The notes beneath the pieces are model-generated. The model was given only the letters and a program-made list of their open reading frames with translations, had not been told where the DNA came from and did not search any database. A stretch of DNA of 64,000 nt, taken from assembly GCA_006503475.1 (NCBI GenBank), contig RSEH01000090.1:95319-159318 (forward strand). Reading direction: 5' to 3'. Below, one piece after another: positions 18,367-27,688 of this stretch. Origin of the DNA: Stentor roeselii (lineage: Eukaryota > Ciliophora > Heterotrichea > Heterotrichida > Stentoridae). The position numbers were made by a program, and so were the translations under genes. Position 1 is the first letter of the stretch, and each line of letters begins with the position of its first letter.

Positions 18367-20322
18367 ATGAACAAAAGCTTTCCGAGCTTTGAAGTCTCTT
18401 TTGATACTAATGACCAGAGCTACTTTAATGAAGATGAACTTAAGATTGTTAAAGGACTTAACAGGGAACAAGCTGGGGTTTTAGAATGGCTTGAAAAGTT
18501 TAACATTAGTTTTCCTTTTGAACTTATACCGGCTAAGTTTTCAAATGGAGTGCATTTATGTGAGATTATTCAGAAAACATTAAAAAAAGATCTGAAGTTT
18601 CAGAAAAGTCCGAATTTTCTGCAGGATAAAAAGTTTAATGTGAGAAAAGCTTTAGGATTTTTAAGGACTTTGAAGGATTTTAAATCGAAATTTCTTTGGA
18701 ATGAAGAACAAATCTTAGAAGGTCGACCTGTTGTTGTCTGGGGAATTTTAAATGATTTGAAGAATTTTGTATCTGTGAAAAGACATCCAGTGGGTAGGGC
18801 TTCTTCTGTTGTTAAGAGCAAGTCAGGAGTCGCTTTAGCCTTGCATCGAGACAACAGCTTTATATTTGAAGAGAATCAAGAACAGCTATTAAAAGATCTC
18901 GTATATAAAGTAAGACCTTGGCTTGTATTTTTAGGTTTTGAGGCTCTTTTATCTTCTCATTCAACTCTTTCTAATTACGTAAAAGACAACATCAGAAATG
19001 GCGTCGTTTTGTGCAGTGTTTTGAAGTTAATTGAAAATTCCCTTGAATTCTGTGAATTTCCTCAAAGTCCTGCAGATGTCTATAAAAACCTTGAAGTCGC
19101 TGTTAATAGCGTTGCAGGAAAAGTGCATATTAAAAGACTGGACCTTTTTTATTATACTGAACCTTTGGAAGTCTGGTCTTTGCTTCACACTTTGATGATG
19201 TTTTTTCCTTCATTACAACCATGCAAAAAAAATAACACCTGGCCTTATGACAATGAAGCAAATCTTCAGTTGCAGGCTTCGATTCTTGCTTGGGTTCAAA
19301 GATTGAATGTTTCTGATGAAATTCAGGATTTTTCTCAGATTGTTCAAATGATCAGGACTGGAGAACTTTTAGCGAAAATAGTGAAAAAGATTACAGGGAA
19401 AGAAGTTCTTGGAATTCTTCCTAAACCGAAAACTCCGAAAGTGGCTTTAGCGAATATTCAGAAGTCGTTTAAAGTATTGGCTAATGAGAGGAAGTTTTCA
19501 CAGGAGTATATACATAGTCCTGATAAAGTGCTTTCTGGCGATTGTAAGTTTGTTATGTTGCTTCTTGAAGATCTGCATAGGTACCACGCAGGTCTCGGTA
19601 TCCGAAAACGTGGAAAGTCCTATCACACAGACGGTCCTTTCATAGTGCATCAAAGTCGACCAGCCCTAACCCCCCAAAAATCCTATTCAAACCTGACATA
19701 CCTAACATTCGACCAAAAGCCCATAAAAAAGTTAGAAAATCCAGAAATCTCTCATTCAAGAAGACTAGTAAAAAACAGCCAAAGCGCTTTCGAATACATT
19801 GAACAATCAACAACAGTCCCAAGCAGTTCATTTCAAGGATTATCATCAGGACTAAACCAAAAAAAAAAATACCCTATCAACGATGAACCTTTTTTTAAAT
19901 CACCTTTTCAAAAAGACTCTCAAATTTCAGAATTTCCAAATTTCAGTGATTTTCTTTGGCTTGGTAAACTTGGATTGAACTTTCCTGAAACTCTTGACTT
20001 GAGAAAGGAAAAAATCCCTGAACTTAGTGATGGGCTTGTTTTGTGTCAGTTGTTGAGTAGACTTGAGTTTAAAGATATTCAAGGTGTTCAAAGGTGTAGA
20101 TTTGGAACTCCTAGCGCTAAGAGAAATATTAAACTTGCTATGGGCTTGCTTAGGCTAAAGCCTAGTCTTTCTAGTCGAGCTCTTTATATTGATGATGAAC
20201 TCGCCGCTGGCAGTGGAGAAGCTTTTCGACTGGTCTTTGCGGAAATATATAAAATTTATAAAAACTCTATCAAGACACTTATAAGATTCAATAGAAAAAA
20301 TAGGAACAGCAGTTTTGTGTAA
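18367..20322 (+). CDS. Multi-calponin-homology (CH) domain cytoskeletal protein
   Basis: The 651-residue protein has about four CH-like domains: ~35-140 (V-L-E-W-L-E-K-F-N then G-V-H-L-C-E-I-I), ~175-285 (P-W-L-V-F-L-G-F then N-G-V-V-L-C-S-V-L), ~305-425 (A-S-I-L-A-W-V-Q-R-L then T-G-E-L-L-A-K-I) and ~530-640 (F-L-W-L-G-K-L-G-L then D-G-L-V-L-C-Q-L-L). A Ser/Thr-rich, probably disordered linker (~430-525) precedes the last. Tandem CH domains bind actin (fimbrin, actinin) or microtubules. The repeats here are divergent, so the filament type is not decided. Single exon, TAA stop 14 bp from the convergent gene. Confidence 0.8.
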   Translation: MNKSFPSFEVSFDTNDQSYFNEDELKIVKGLNREQAGVLEWLEKFNISFPFELIPAKFSNGVHLCEIIQKTLKKDLKFQKSPNFLQDKKFNVRKALGFLRTLKDFKSKFLWNEEQILEGRPVVVWGILNDLKNFVSVKRHPVGRASSVVKSKSGVALALHRDNSFIFEENQEQLLKDLVYKVRPWLVFLGFEALLSSHSTLSNYVKDNIRNGVVLCSVLKLIENSLEFCEFPQSPADVYKNLEVAVNSVAGKVHIKRLDLFYYTEPLEVWSLLHTLMMFFPSLQPCKKNNTWPYDNEANLQLQASILAWVQRLNVSDEIQDFSQIVQMIRTGELLAKIVKKITGKEVLGILPKPKTPKVALANIQKSFKVLANERKFSQEYIHSPDKVLSGDCKFVMLLLEDLHRYHAGLGIRKRGKSYHTDGPFIVHQSRPALTPQKSYSNLTYLTFDQKPIKKLENPEISHSRRLVKNSQSAFEYIEQSTTVPSSSFQGLSSGLNQKKKYPINDEPFFKSPFQKDSQISEFPNFSDFLWLGKLGLNFPETLDLRKEKIPELSDGLVLCQLLSRLEFKDIQGVQRCRFGTPSAKRNIKLAMGLLRLKPSLSSRALYIDDELAAGSGEAFRLVFAEIYKIYKNSIKTLIRFNRKNRNSSFV

Positions 20323-20336
20323 TAATTATTTAAGAC

Positions 20337-21038
20337 TTACATGTTAAAATTTGCTCCTAAAGCCATTTGGCCTGCTAATGCGTTTTCGAGCTCTTCGTAT
20401 GCGGTTTTTTGGAGAAGTTGGGTGTTTTGAAGTTTTTGAATAAGTTCCAATTCTTCTTGTTCCATTTTCGCCACTTCTTCTTCCCTCATCCTTCTCATCC
20501 TATTCTCATCCTCAATCTTCTTTTCCGTTTCAATCCTAGTTCTTTCAATCCTATCCCTTTCAAACTTCCTCCTTTTCTCATCAGCTTCTCGTTTTTGACT
20601 TTTAATCAAATTCCTCATAGTTGCCTTTTGAACTAAATCCTGCTGTTTAAGTTCCTTAATAGTATCTTCATTCACCCTCCTTGAAGACTTAATAGCATTA
20701 GCTTCACTAATCGCTCTATTTTGTCGACTAAGGTTCTTTTGATAATTTGAAGACTGTCGAAAATCACGAAAACGTTTGATTTCTTCAAGTCTTGCACGTT
20801 CTTGTTCTTCTTTTTGCTGTCTTTCCTCCTCTTTTTTCCTTAAATATTCAACGTTTCGGTTACGAAGATTAACAATTTCTTGAGCTTTTCGACGAGTTTC
20901 CTCGATTTTTTTCTGGGCTTTAAGCTCTTCTTGTTTCAACAGCGCGATGCGATTTGCGAGAAGTCTGGCATCTTCGTCTGCTCTTTTTCTCATTTGTTTG
21001 GCTTCGGTTAGCTTGGTTTGCTCGGAGTAGTCGTTCAT
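20337..21038 (-). CDS. Coiled-coil protein, 233 residues (paralogue of 32655-33371)
   Basis: Almost entirely alpha-helical and highly charged (Arg/Lys/Glu/Gln), a continuous coiled coil with no globular domain. Near the C-terminus E-L-I-Q-K-L-Q-N-T-Q-L-L-Q-K-T-A-Y-E-E-L matches E-I-I-R-K-L-Q-N-T-Q-I-I in the protein at 32655-33371. N-terminal helices of both share a pattern of residues around R-x-x-x-L-x-Q-E-E. They are therefore probably paralogues of a ciliate coiled-coil family, perhaps structural in the cortex or basal bodies (inference only). Single exon, TAA. Confidence 0.85.
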   Translation of the reverse strand: MNDYSEQTKLTEAKQMRKRADEDARLLANRIALLKQEELKAQKKIEETRRKAQEIVNLRNRNVEYLRKKEEERQQKEEQERARLEEIKRFRDFRQSSNYQKNLSRQNRAISEANAIKSSRRVNEDTIKELKQQDLVQKATMRNLIKSQKREADEKRRKFERDRIERTRIETEKKIEDENRMRRMREEEVAKMEQEELELIQKLQNTQLLQKTAYEELENALAGQMALGANFNM

Positions 21039-21104
21039 GTTTTTCGGTTACTATTCTATTTGAAATTAGAAGGAAAGATGGATTTAACTCTTGTTATTAA
21101 ATAG

Positions 21105-22526
21105 TTATTCATTCACTCTCTTTCCAACAATCCACTTATGATTCAAAGCTTGACAAGCAGTGATCCTCTTTTTCGGGTCATACTCAAGACACTTTTTCAC
21201 CAAATCAACAAATTCACTATCACAACAATTAACAACCTGTTCAATTTTCCTTCCCCCAGGTTGAACAATTCTTCCATTTTCCATCCTAAGCTCATCCCTC
21301 TCCATCATTTTCTCAGGCATTTCTGAGACCTTCAAAACTTCCTTCGGTGGATATCCAATAAGCTCTACAATCAAAGCAGCCTGATCCACTTCACTTTCTC
21401 CAGGCAGCAAAGGACATCCAGTGACAAGTTCCACTAAAATACATCCAAAAGACCACATATCAATAGCTTCATTATAATCAATTCCTAAAATAATTTCAGG
21501 TGCTCTATAAAACCTGCTTTGAATATAAGTATGTATCTTCTCCGATTGAAACGTGGAACTTCCAAAGTCAATTAAAACAACTTCTGACTTTAAAGCCGAT
21601 CGAAGTAAAATATTTTCAAGTTTCAAGTCGCAATGAACGATGTTTAATGACGATAAAAAAACCAGTCCTTTTAGAATCTGGCTTGCAAAACGTCGAACAA
21701 GAGCAAGTGAAAGACCTTTGTAGTTGTTTAGTTTAACTACTTCATAAAGGTTGTAGTGGAAAAGGTCGAAAACCATGCAGATATGCATGCGAAAAATCAT
21801 CGAATTTTTCAGTTTCACGACTGGTTGTTGGTCAAAAATGTCATTTTCTCGCAAGGCTGAAAGAACTGACAACTCAATTGAAGCTTGCTTGTAAAAGCGT
21901 TTTTTATTGCGAATTACTTTTAAAGCTACTTTTTCGCTACGTTTGTGATCGATGCACTCGAAGACCTGTCCGAAAGTTCCTTTGCCGATCATTCGAATTG
22001 CTTCAAATCTATAAGCAAGATGGTCACCTTTAGTTACTTTAAGGTTGCCATTTACATCATCAAATCCGAAATTTACCTGGTCTAGCTTCGCTGATATCTT
22101 ATTTACGCGATTTCCTAAATAAAAAATTTCTTTAAATCCGAGGATTTCTGACTGTTCATAAGCGGTAAGTTCAGTCGAATGACTCATTAAAACTTCTTTC
22201 GCACTCATGAACTGCTTCAACTTTTTGCTGTTTGGAGGAGAAAGAACTGATTTTATGTGAAAGTTTGTTGGAGATGTCACTTTACTTAAAACTTTTTTTC
22301 TTTGAATTGACTTCGGCCCGATGATTGTGCCTGTTGAAGTTGAGATGTTGAGAACTGGCTTTAAATGGACAGAACTTTGATTTGGTTGATGGTTCTTCGA
22401 ATTGAAGGAAGAGACTTTTCTTTTTATGAAACTTGATGGTTTTTGCACTGGCTTCAATTTGGAAAGTTGGGATTTGCTGAGTTTTTCAAGGCTTTTCGAT
22501 TTTTGATGGATTTTGTTGAGAGACAT
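21105..22526 (-). CDS. DYRK-family dual-specificity protein kinase
   Basis: 473 residues. A basic Ser-rich N-terminus (~1-150) is followed by a DYRK-homology-like stretch and the kinase domain (~172-465). Gly-rich loop I-G-K-G-T-F-G-Q-V, VAIK-type lysine in V-A-L-K-V-I, catalytic loop H-C-D-L-K-L-E-N (Leu where DYRKs have Pro), I-D-F-G, and activation loop H-T-Y-I-Q-S-R-F-Y-R-A-P-E. The HCD and Q-S-R-F-Y-R signatures are diagnostic of DYRK. The first Tyr of the usual Y-x-Y pair is His; the second, the autophosphorylated one, is kept, so activity is expected. It lacks obvious targeting motifs. Single exon, TAA. Confidence 0.93.
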   Translation of the reverse strand: MSLNKIHQKSKSLEKLSKSQLSKLKPVQKPSSFIKRKVSSFNSKNHQPNQSSVHLKPVLNISTSTGTIIGPKSIQRKKVLSKVTSPTNFHIKSVLSPPNSKKLKQFMSAKEVLMSHSTELTAYEQSEILGFKEIFYLGNRVNKISAKLDQVNFGFDDVNGNLKVTKGDHLAYRFEAIRMIGKGTFGQVFECIDHKRSEKVALKVIRNKKRFYKQASIELSVLSALRENDIFDQQPVVKLKNSMIFRMHICMVFDLFHYNLYEVVKLNNYKGLSLALVRRFASQILKGLVFLSSLNIVHCDLKLENILLRSALKSEVVLIDFGSSTFQSEKIHTYIQSRFYRAPEIILGIDYNEAIDMWSFGCILVELVTGCPLLPGESEVDQAALIVELIGYPPKEVLKVSEMPEKMMERDELRMENGRIVQPGGRKIEQVVNCCDSEFVDLVKKCLEYDPKKRITACQALNHKWIVGKRVNE

Positions 22527-22849
22527 TTATGGCCACTAAGAAAGGTTTATATTTTTGATCATTTTGATTAAATTTAAAGAGCTTGATGTGGGGAAGGACT
22601 GGAAAAATTTTAAGATAATTAATGGGATGAGTTCTTTTTTGACTCATGAAAACTATTGGAGACTTTCTTGGTTAAATATGATGAAATTGAAAAATGATTG
22701 AAAAGTGAGGACTTTATCAAAACTTGATTAAAATTGTCTTGTTATCAAAACTTTTCTTTTCTGACCTTGAATGTTTTTCCTTAAATATAACCAGGACTCA
22801 ACATTCCTATCATATTTAATATAACTTGACCTTAGAAGATTAACTTAAA
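22527..22849. other. Intergenic spacer, nothing recognised
   Basis: 323 bases between two same-strand kinase genes. It has the usual plus-strand G/T-rich half next to the DYRK start and a more C-containing half next to the AGC kinase stop. No ORF, RNA gene or repeat is seen. Confidence 0.6.
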
Positions 22850-23809
22850 TCAAGCTGTCCAATTCAAAAAAGGGTCAAAATTGGACTGAACTGCTGGAGC
22901 ATTAGTTAAACTTTCAGGGTAGTTCATGAAATGTGACGTGTCTCCAGCGTTAGTCACTTTGGGCACGTGAATCATCGGAATCCTTTTAAGAACCATTAGT
23001 TCCCAGTTGGTCCCTTTGAACCAACGATGTCCTTTAATGTCTTGGACTCCTTTTTTCAAGTTTCCGTATCTTTTGCTCAGGTCAGTCACCAGCAGATGCT
23101 TGATGAGACTTTTGGCATTCCTCTCAAACTTTCGAGTAAATGAAAATTTACCTTTTAGGATCTTCTGGTATATCAACATTGGGTCTTCGTCGTGAAATGG
23201 GTCGATACCAGCGATCATCTCGTAGATAATCACTCCTAAGGTCCACCAGTCGACAGGCTTTCCATGACCCTTGTTCATTAGAATTTCAGGTGCCAAGTAC
23301 TCAGGAGTTCCACAAAGTGTGTAACTCCGCTCATGAATAACCTTGGCAAATCCGAAGTCAGTCAACTTCAAATACCCATCAGCTGCTATTAACAGATTTT
23401 CTGGTTTCAGGTCTCTGTAAACAATGTTGAGAGAGTGAAGATACTCGAACATGAGAGCGATTTGAGATGCGTAAATCACTGACTGAGGATTATCAAACGC
23501 GCCTACTGAGCGTAGATGAGTGAATAAGTCCCCGCCTGCCACGAACTCCATTCCAAAGTACAGATAAGAAGGATCCTGTGTGAAACCAACAAGATTGACC
23601 AGTAAAGGATGGTTTGTTAGTTTAAGTATTGAATATTCAGACTCAACATGATCAACCTGTTTCGTTCTAATCAAATGCGATTTTTTCATAGATTTAATAG
23701 CAATATAGTCCCCAGTTTGCTTATTCCGAGCAAGTCTCACCCTTCCAAAAGCTCCAGTTCCAAGAGTTTTAATAAATTGATAAGAACCCAGGTCTAGATT
23801 TTTCGACAT
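22850..23809 (-). CDS. AGC-family protein kinase, PKA catalytic subunit-like
   Basis: The start is taken at the ATG 23809-23807 (MSKNLDLGSYQF); the 13 codons before it in frame begin only with GTG. The 319-residue protein has a complete kinase core: G-T-G-A-F-G-R-V, catalytic Lys in Y-I-A-I-K, Y-R-D-L-K-P-E-N, T-D-F-G-F-A-K, and T-L-C-G-T-P-E-Y-L-A-P-E with the PDK1-site Thr. The short tail ends S-N-F-D-P-F-L-N-W-T-A with an F-x-x-F hydrophobic motif. Length and tail fit cAMP/cGMP-dependent kinase catalytic subunits. There is no cNMP domain in this chain. It ends in TGA, one of the few TGA stops here. Confidence 0.92.
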   Translation of the reverse strand: MSKNLDLGSYQFIKTLGTGAFGRVRLARNKQTGDYIAIKSMKKSHLIRTKQVDHVESEYSILKLTNHPLLVNLVGFTQDPSYLYFGMEFVAGGDLFTHLRSVGAFDNPQSVIYASQIALMFEYLHSLNIVYRDLKPENLLIAADGYLKLTDFGFAKVIHERSYTLCGTPEYLAPEILMNKGHGKPVDWWTLGVIIYEMIAGIDPFHDEDPMLIYQKILKGKFSFTRKFERNAKSLIKHLLVTDLSKRYGNLKKGVQDIKGHRWFKGTNWELMVLKRIPMIHVPKVTNAGDTSHFMNYPESLTNAPAVQSNFDPFLNWTA

Positions 23810-23931
23810 ATTATAAAACCCAAACAACTCCAAGTTCAACTTTTTCACTATAAAATCCTTATTTTTAATATGAAATCATTAAAATCCAAACCTTAGTGAT
23901 TTTTCACTTCAACATTCCTTCCAATAAAAAA

Positions 23932-25308
23932 ATGAAAAAAAACTCTAAAGTCTTTTTAGACATCATCATCGGAACTAAAGCTGCAGGGCGGGTGACCATC
24001 GAGCTTTTCGAAGACTTGACACCTTTCACCTGTGAGAACTTCCGAGGTCTTTGCACAGGTGACTACGGAAAGAGTAGTTCAGGTCAGGCCCTTTGTTACC
24101 AAGATTCCTTATTTTTCAAGTTGATTCCCAACAAGTACCTTATCGGAGGCGACATTATTTCAAACACAGGAAAAACAGGAGAGTCAATCTACGGAAAGAC
24201 CTTCGTTGATGAGAGTTTTTCTCGAAAGCATTCATCAGCAGGTCTTTTATCGACTTACTCGAAAGGTCCGAATACGAACTCAAGTTCCTTCATCATCACA
24301 CTTTCTGAATGTGAAGAACTTGATGGAAAAAGTGTTGTTTTCGGGCAGGTTGTTGAAGGTCTTCAAGTTTTAAAGACAATGGAAAAAACACCGATTGACT
24401 CTTTTTATAAACCTAAAGTCCCGATACGAGTTTTTAACTGTGGACAACTGGGTGATGGCCGGGAACATGTGAAATTCGAGGAGTTTAGAGACCAGATCAA
24501 GATTTATAGAGCTTTTGAAGAGAAGAAAGCGCAAAGAAAAGAAGAGCATTTAAGACAGTATTATCAGTTACTTAATACAACTGGGGAAAATCAAAGAGAA
24601 ATTATTGACCCTCAAGATGAGAAAAATAATGGCACGGAAGATGAGGAAAGCGAAGAATTTGAAGAATTTGAAGAAAATCAAGAAAAAATCTCAGAAAATT
24701 CACTCACCGCTCGACTAGCTCATCTAAAAAAATCTTTAAAACAAGCAAAAAAAGCAAATCAACAAGCAGTTCTAGAAGAAGACGAGAAAAACATAAACCC
24801 ATCACTTGACAAAAAACGAAAAAAACAGGAATGGCTATCAAAAGAGAAAAAAAAACAAGAAAACTTAGAAATTCTCGGAATTTCGACTGAAAAAGCTTAT
24901 TTAACCGACAGCATCGCACATGCAGGCAACGTTGAGAAAAAAAAGCGAAAAAGAGACAAAAGGTCGACTTACGGTTGGGAAGTTTTCAACACAGACGCTC
25001 ATTTAAGAGCCTATAAAAAGCGTGTCGCAAAGCTAGAAACCGACAAAACTCTAGCAAATCAACAAAGCGAAAACCCAACAATTATTATTTCAGACCCAGT
25101 CCCTGAAAAAATCGAAAAAATGGCAGCTGAACTCGAAGCAGAAGCTGAAAGAAAAAATAAATTCAGCAGAAGAAGAGGATTCAACCAAGACCTAGACGTG
25201 AGTTACATCAATGAAAGAAATCGAGTTTATAACTTGAAACTCGACAGGACCTATAAAGACTACGTCGCTGAGATTAAAAGGAACTTAGAACGCGGTACAT
25301 CAATTTAA
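23932..25308 (+). CDS. Cyclophilin-SYF2 fusion protein (spliceosome-associated)
   Basis: Start at ATG 23932 (MKKNSKVFLDIIIG); an upstream GTG in frame is not used. Residues ~1-180 are a cyclophilin fold (F-E-D-L-T-P-F-T-C-E-N-F, G-P-N-T-N, E-L-D-G-K-S-V-V-F-G, F-N-C-G-Q-L). A charged linker follows, and residues ~330-458 are a clear SYF2 domain: D-A-H-L-R-A-Y-K-K-R, F-S-R-R-R-G-F, D-V-S-Y-I-N-E-R-N and the terminal E-I-K-R-N-L-E-R-G-T. SYF2 sits in the NineTeen/Prp19-related part of the active spliceosome, where cyclophilins also bind, so the fusion fits splicing. Every main isomerase residue is replaced, so the cyclophilin part is probably a scaffold. It ends overlapping the next gene's stop. 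Confidence 0.92.
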   Translation: MKKNSKVFLDIIIGTKAAGRVTIELFEDLTPFTCENFRGLCTGDYGKSSSGQALCYQDSLFFKLIPNKYLIGGDIISNTGKTGESIYGKTFVDESFSRKHSSAGLLSTYSKGPNTNSSSFIITLSECEELDGKSVVFGQVVEGLQVLKTMEKTPIDSFYKPKVPIRVFNCGQLGDGREHVKFEEFRDQIKIYRAFEEKKAQRKEEHLRQYYQLLNTTGENQREIIDPQDEKNNGTEDEESEEFEEFEENQEKISENSLTARLAHLKKSLKQAKKANQQAVLEEDEKNINPSLDKKRKKQEWLSKEKKKQENLEILGISTEKAYLTDSIAHAGNVEKKKRKRDKRSTYGWEVFNTDAHLRAYKKRVAKLETDKTLANQQSENPTIIISDPVPEKIEKMAAELEAEAERKNKFSRRRGFNQDLDVSYINERNRVYNLKLDRTYKDYVAEIKRNLERGTSI

Positions 25309-27668
25309 TTGTCTAAACTGGTGAAATTTGATAACTTTTCAATTTTTTCATTCAAACTTTCTAGTTCTTCTCTGTGTTTCAAAAGTGATTCACGGAGACT
25401 TTCGTCTTCTGATTTTTTTTCAAGTAAGGAAATGTTGAGAGACTCGGAAGACTCAAGAAGAGATTGAAGCTCGTTTGTCATTTCTTTTATTTCGTTGTTG
25501 ATTTTTGCAGCTTCTTTGAAGAGCTTGTTGGACCTTGCTTGTTTTTTTTCGGATTCCATGATTGGAAGTTTTAGTTTTATTTCATCGATGCGAGATTCTT
25601 GTTGTTTTAACTCGTCTTGATAAGAGTTTATTTCTTGAGTTAGGGTTTTTAGAGTTTTTTCACAGTTGGAAAGTTTTTCTTTTGATGATTTTAAAGATTC
25701 TTTGTTTTTTAATACCTCGGATAATGAAGCTTCTCGAATTTTGATTTGGTTTTGAATGGATTTGAAACGTTCTTCGAAGGATTGGTGGACTTCAACGGTT
25801 TTTATGAGTTTTTCAGTGATTTTTTCTATTATTTGACTGCAGTCTTCGATTTCTTTTTGATTTTTTTGTTTTTCATTTGATGATGTTATGAGTAAGGCCT
25901 CGAGTTCAGAGGTTTCTACACGGATCAGGTCTTCAGCAGCTTGAATTTCTTGAAAATCGTCGAAAAACTCGACATCAACTCCGTTTAATTCATTTTCTAT
26001 TAACTTTAACTTGTCACTCAACAGGTCTTTACTCGCGATTTTTTCATTTAAAAGTTTCGTGATTTCTTCAATTTCTTTTAAAACACTTTCCAAAGAATTC
26101 TCAGTTTTTTCCTTTTCCTCCTTCAAAGGTTCTGAGCGATTTTTCACTTTTTCCTGAACTTCTTCTTTTTTTTCTTTAAGACCTTCTTGCAAGTTAAAAA
26201 CTTCTTCATTTTTTTTTTCAATTTCTTTCGAAAAATTTTTATTATTATTTTCGAAATTCTCTGAAAAAGTAACAAGTGAAGATTTTTTCAATTCCAAGTC
26301 AAAAGTGCAAGTATCAATAATATTTTTCAATGAATCTTCAGTCCTGATAAACAAATTTCTAACCTCTTGATAAAGTTTCGACTTTTCCACTTCCATTGTC
26401 AAGAACTCTTCAGATTTTTTTTCTAAATCTTTTAATGTAAACTCGATTTTAAGCAGAAGACTTTCACGTTCATCTGAATAATTAACGGCCAGGTCGAAGT
26501 CTTCTGAATTCGCTGCTTCTGAGGCGAGGTTTTCCAGTTCTTTTTCTTTTTCTTGCATTACTTGAAGGTCTGCCTGGTAGTTTTTTTGCACGTCTTTTAA
26601 GGTTTGCTGATCGGATGAAAGCTTTTCGATTGACTTTTGAAGTGAAGAAAGATTTTCCTCGAAAGTGTTGAGGATAAAGTCGCTGTTTAAACGTTGTTCT
26701 AAGGATTTTCGCTCGAGATCTAAACGATCAAGTTCTTGCTTTCGGAGAAATTCTTCTTGTTCTTGAAGGAGGAGGGCCTCTTTTTGATCTCTTTCTTTAC
26801 GTGCAAGGGCTTCTTGCTCTTGAAGTTTAGAAAATGCTTCTTGTATTGCTTTTTCTTCTTCAGCTTTTAAGAGTAAAGAGGTTTTTACTGCTTCTTCAGA
26901 TGATGGGTTGATTTTAGGACTTTTTTCAAGACTTTCCTCTTTTTTTTCTGAGAGTTGTTTAGCTTCAGTTTCATTTTTTGTTGTAATTTTCTTTTTTTTC
27001 TCAGATCCTGAAGAATCTCTAGATTTTTTTTTATTTTTTCCTTGTTCACTGTAAACTTTTTTCTCTTTTTCCAGATTTTCATTAACCTTCTCATTATTTT
27101 TCCGTAGTTCATTAATTCTCTGAGCAGTTCTAACATTAGAAATCCCAGAAAATAAATTCCCTTGTCCTTCTTCACTACTTTCAAAGTTCCTTCCAACATT
27201 CCCCTTGCGAAGTTCGCTGCTGACTTCATTTCGAATGACATTCGCTTTTTTAATAACAACAGGTGCAGGATTCTGACTGCTTTTTGCATCACCCATGGTA
27301 AGGTCAAGTAAGAACTCAATAGAATTAGGGTCGTTTTTCTTTAAGTCCTTTCCAGTGTCTCCAGATTGAGGGTGTTCTTTGACATCATTCCAAACATTCG
27401 CTTCTGTTGGTCCCAAGGTGTTAAAATTGAAGGCTTTTGGGGTTTCACCAAGTAAGTCTTCGAAAGGATCCTTGAAAGTCTTAACAGTTTCAGTTTTTCC
27501 TTCATTCATCTGGACTACTGGAGAACTCTGAACATTTTTAACAACCGGCTTCGGAACAGGAGTCTTCACAGCAAGTCCTCCAAAGATACTCGGCGGTTTA
27601 ACCGGTTCAGGAGGAGGCTTATGTTCTTCTTCTTTCTTAAAGAAAATATCTGTTTAAAGTTTACTCAT
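25305..27668 (-). CDS. Long coiled-coil protein, 782 residues, with 5' intron
   Basis: The true start is ATG 27668-27666. A 15-nt intron GTAAACTTTAAACAG (27650-27664) interrupts codon 2, giving MNIFFKKEEEHKPPPEPVKPP and then the long ORF; without splicing only a GTG start is available. The first ~120 residues are Pro/Asn-rich and disordered, with D-P-F-E-D-L-L-G. About residues 215-775 are coiled coil. Two short segments (S-E-D-F-D-L-A-V-N-Y-S-D-E-R near 380 and L-F-K-E-A-A-K-I-N-N-E-I-K near 720) resemble UVR-type helical hairpins. No catalytic domain; a structural or tethering role is inferred. Its TAA shares TTAA with the TAA of the cyclophilin-SYF2 gene. Confidence 0.85.
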
Positions 27669-27688
27669 CAAGAAGGACATTTAATAAG

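Noticed and set aside
23810-23931. GTG starts for the AGC kinase (23848) and cyclophilin gene (23896)
   Set aside because: Both have ATG codons closer to the conserved domains (23809 and 23932). Non-ATG starts are not expected here.
27569-27668. GTG codon at 27569 as start of the long coiled-coil gene
   Set aside because: An ATG with a consensus 15-nt intron lies 99 bp upstream and gives a normal start.
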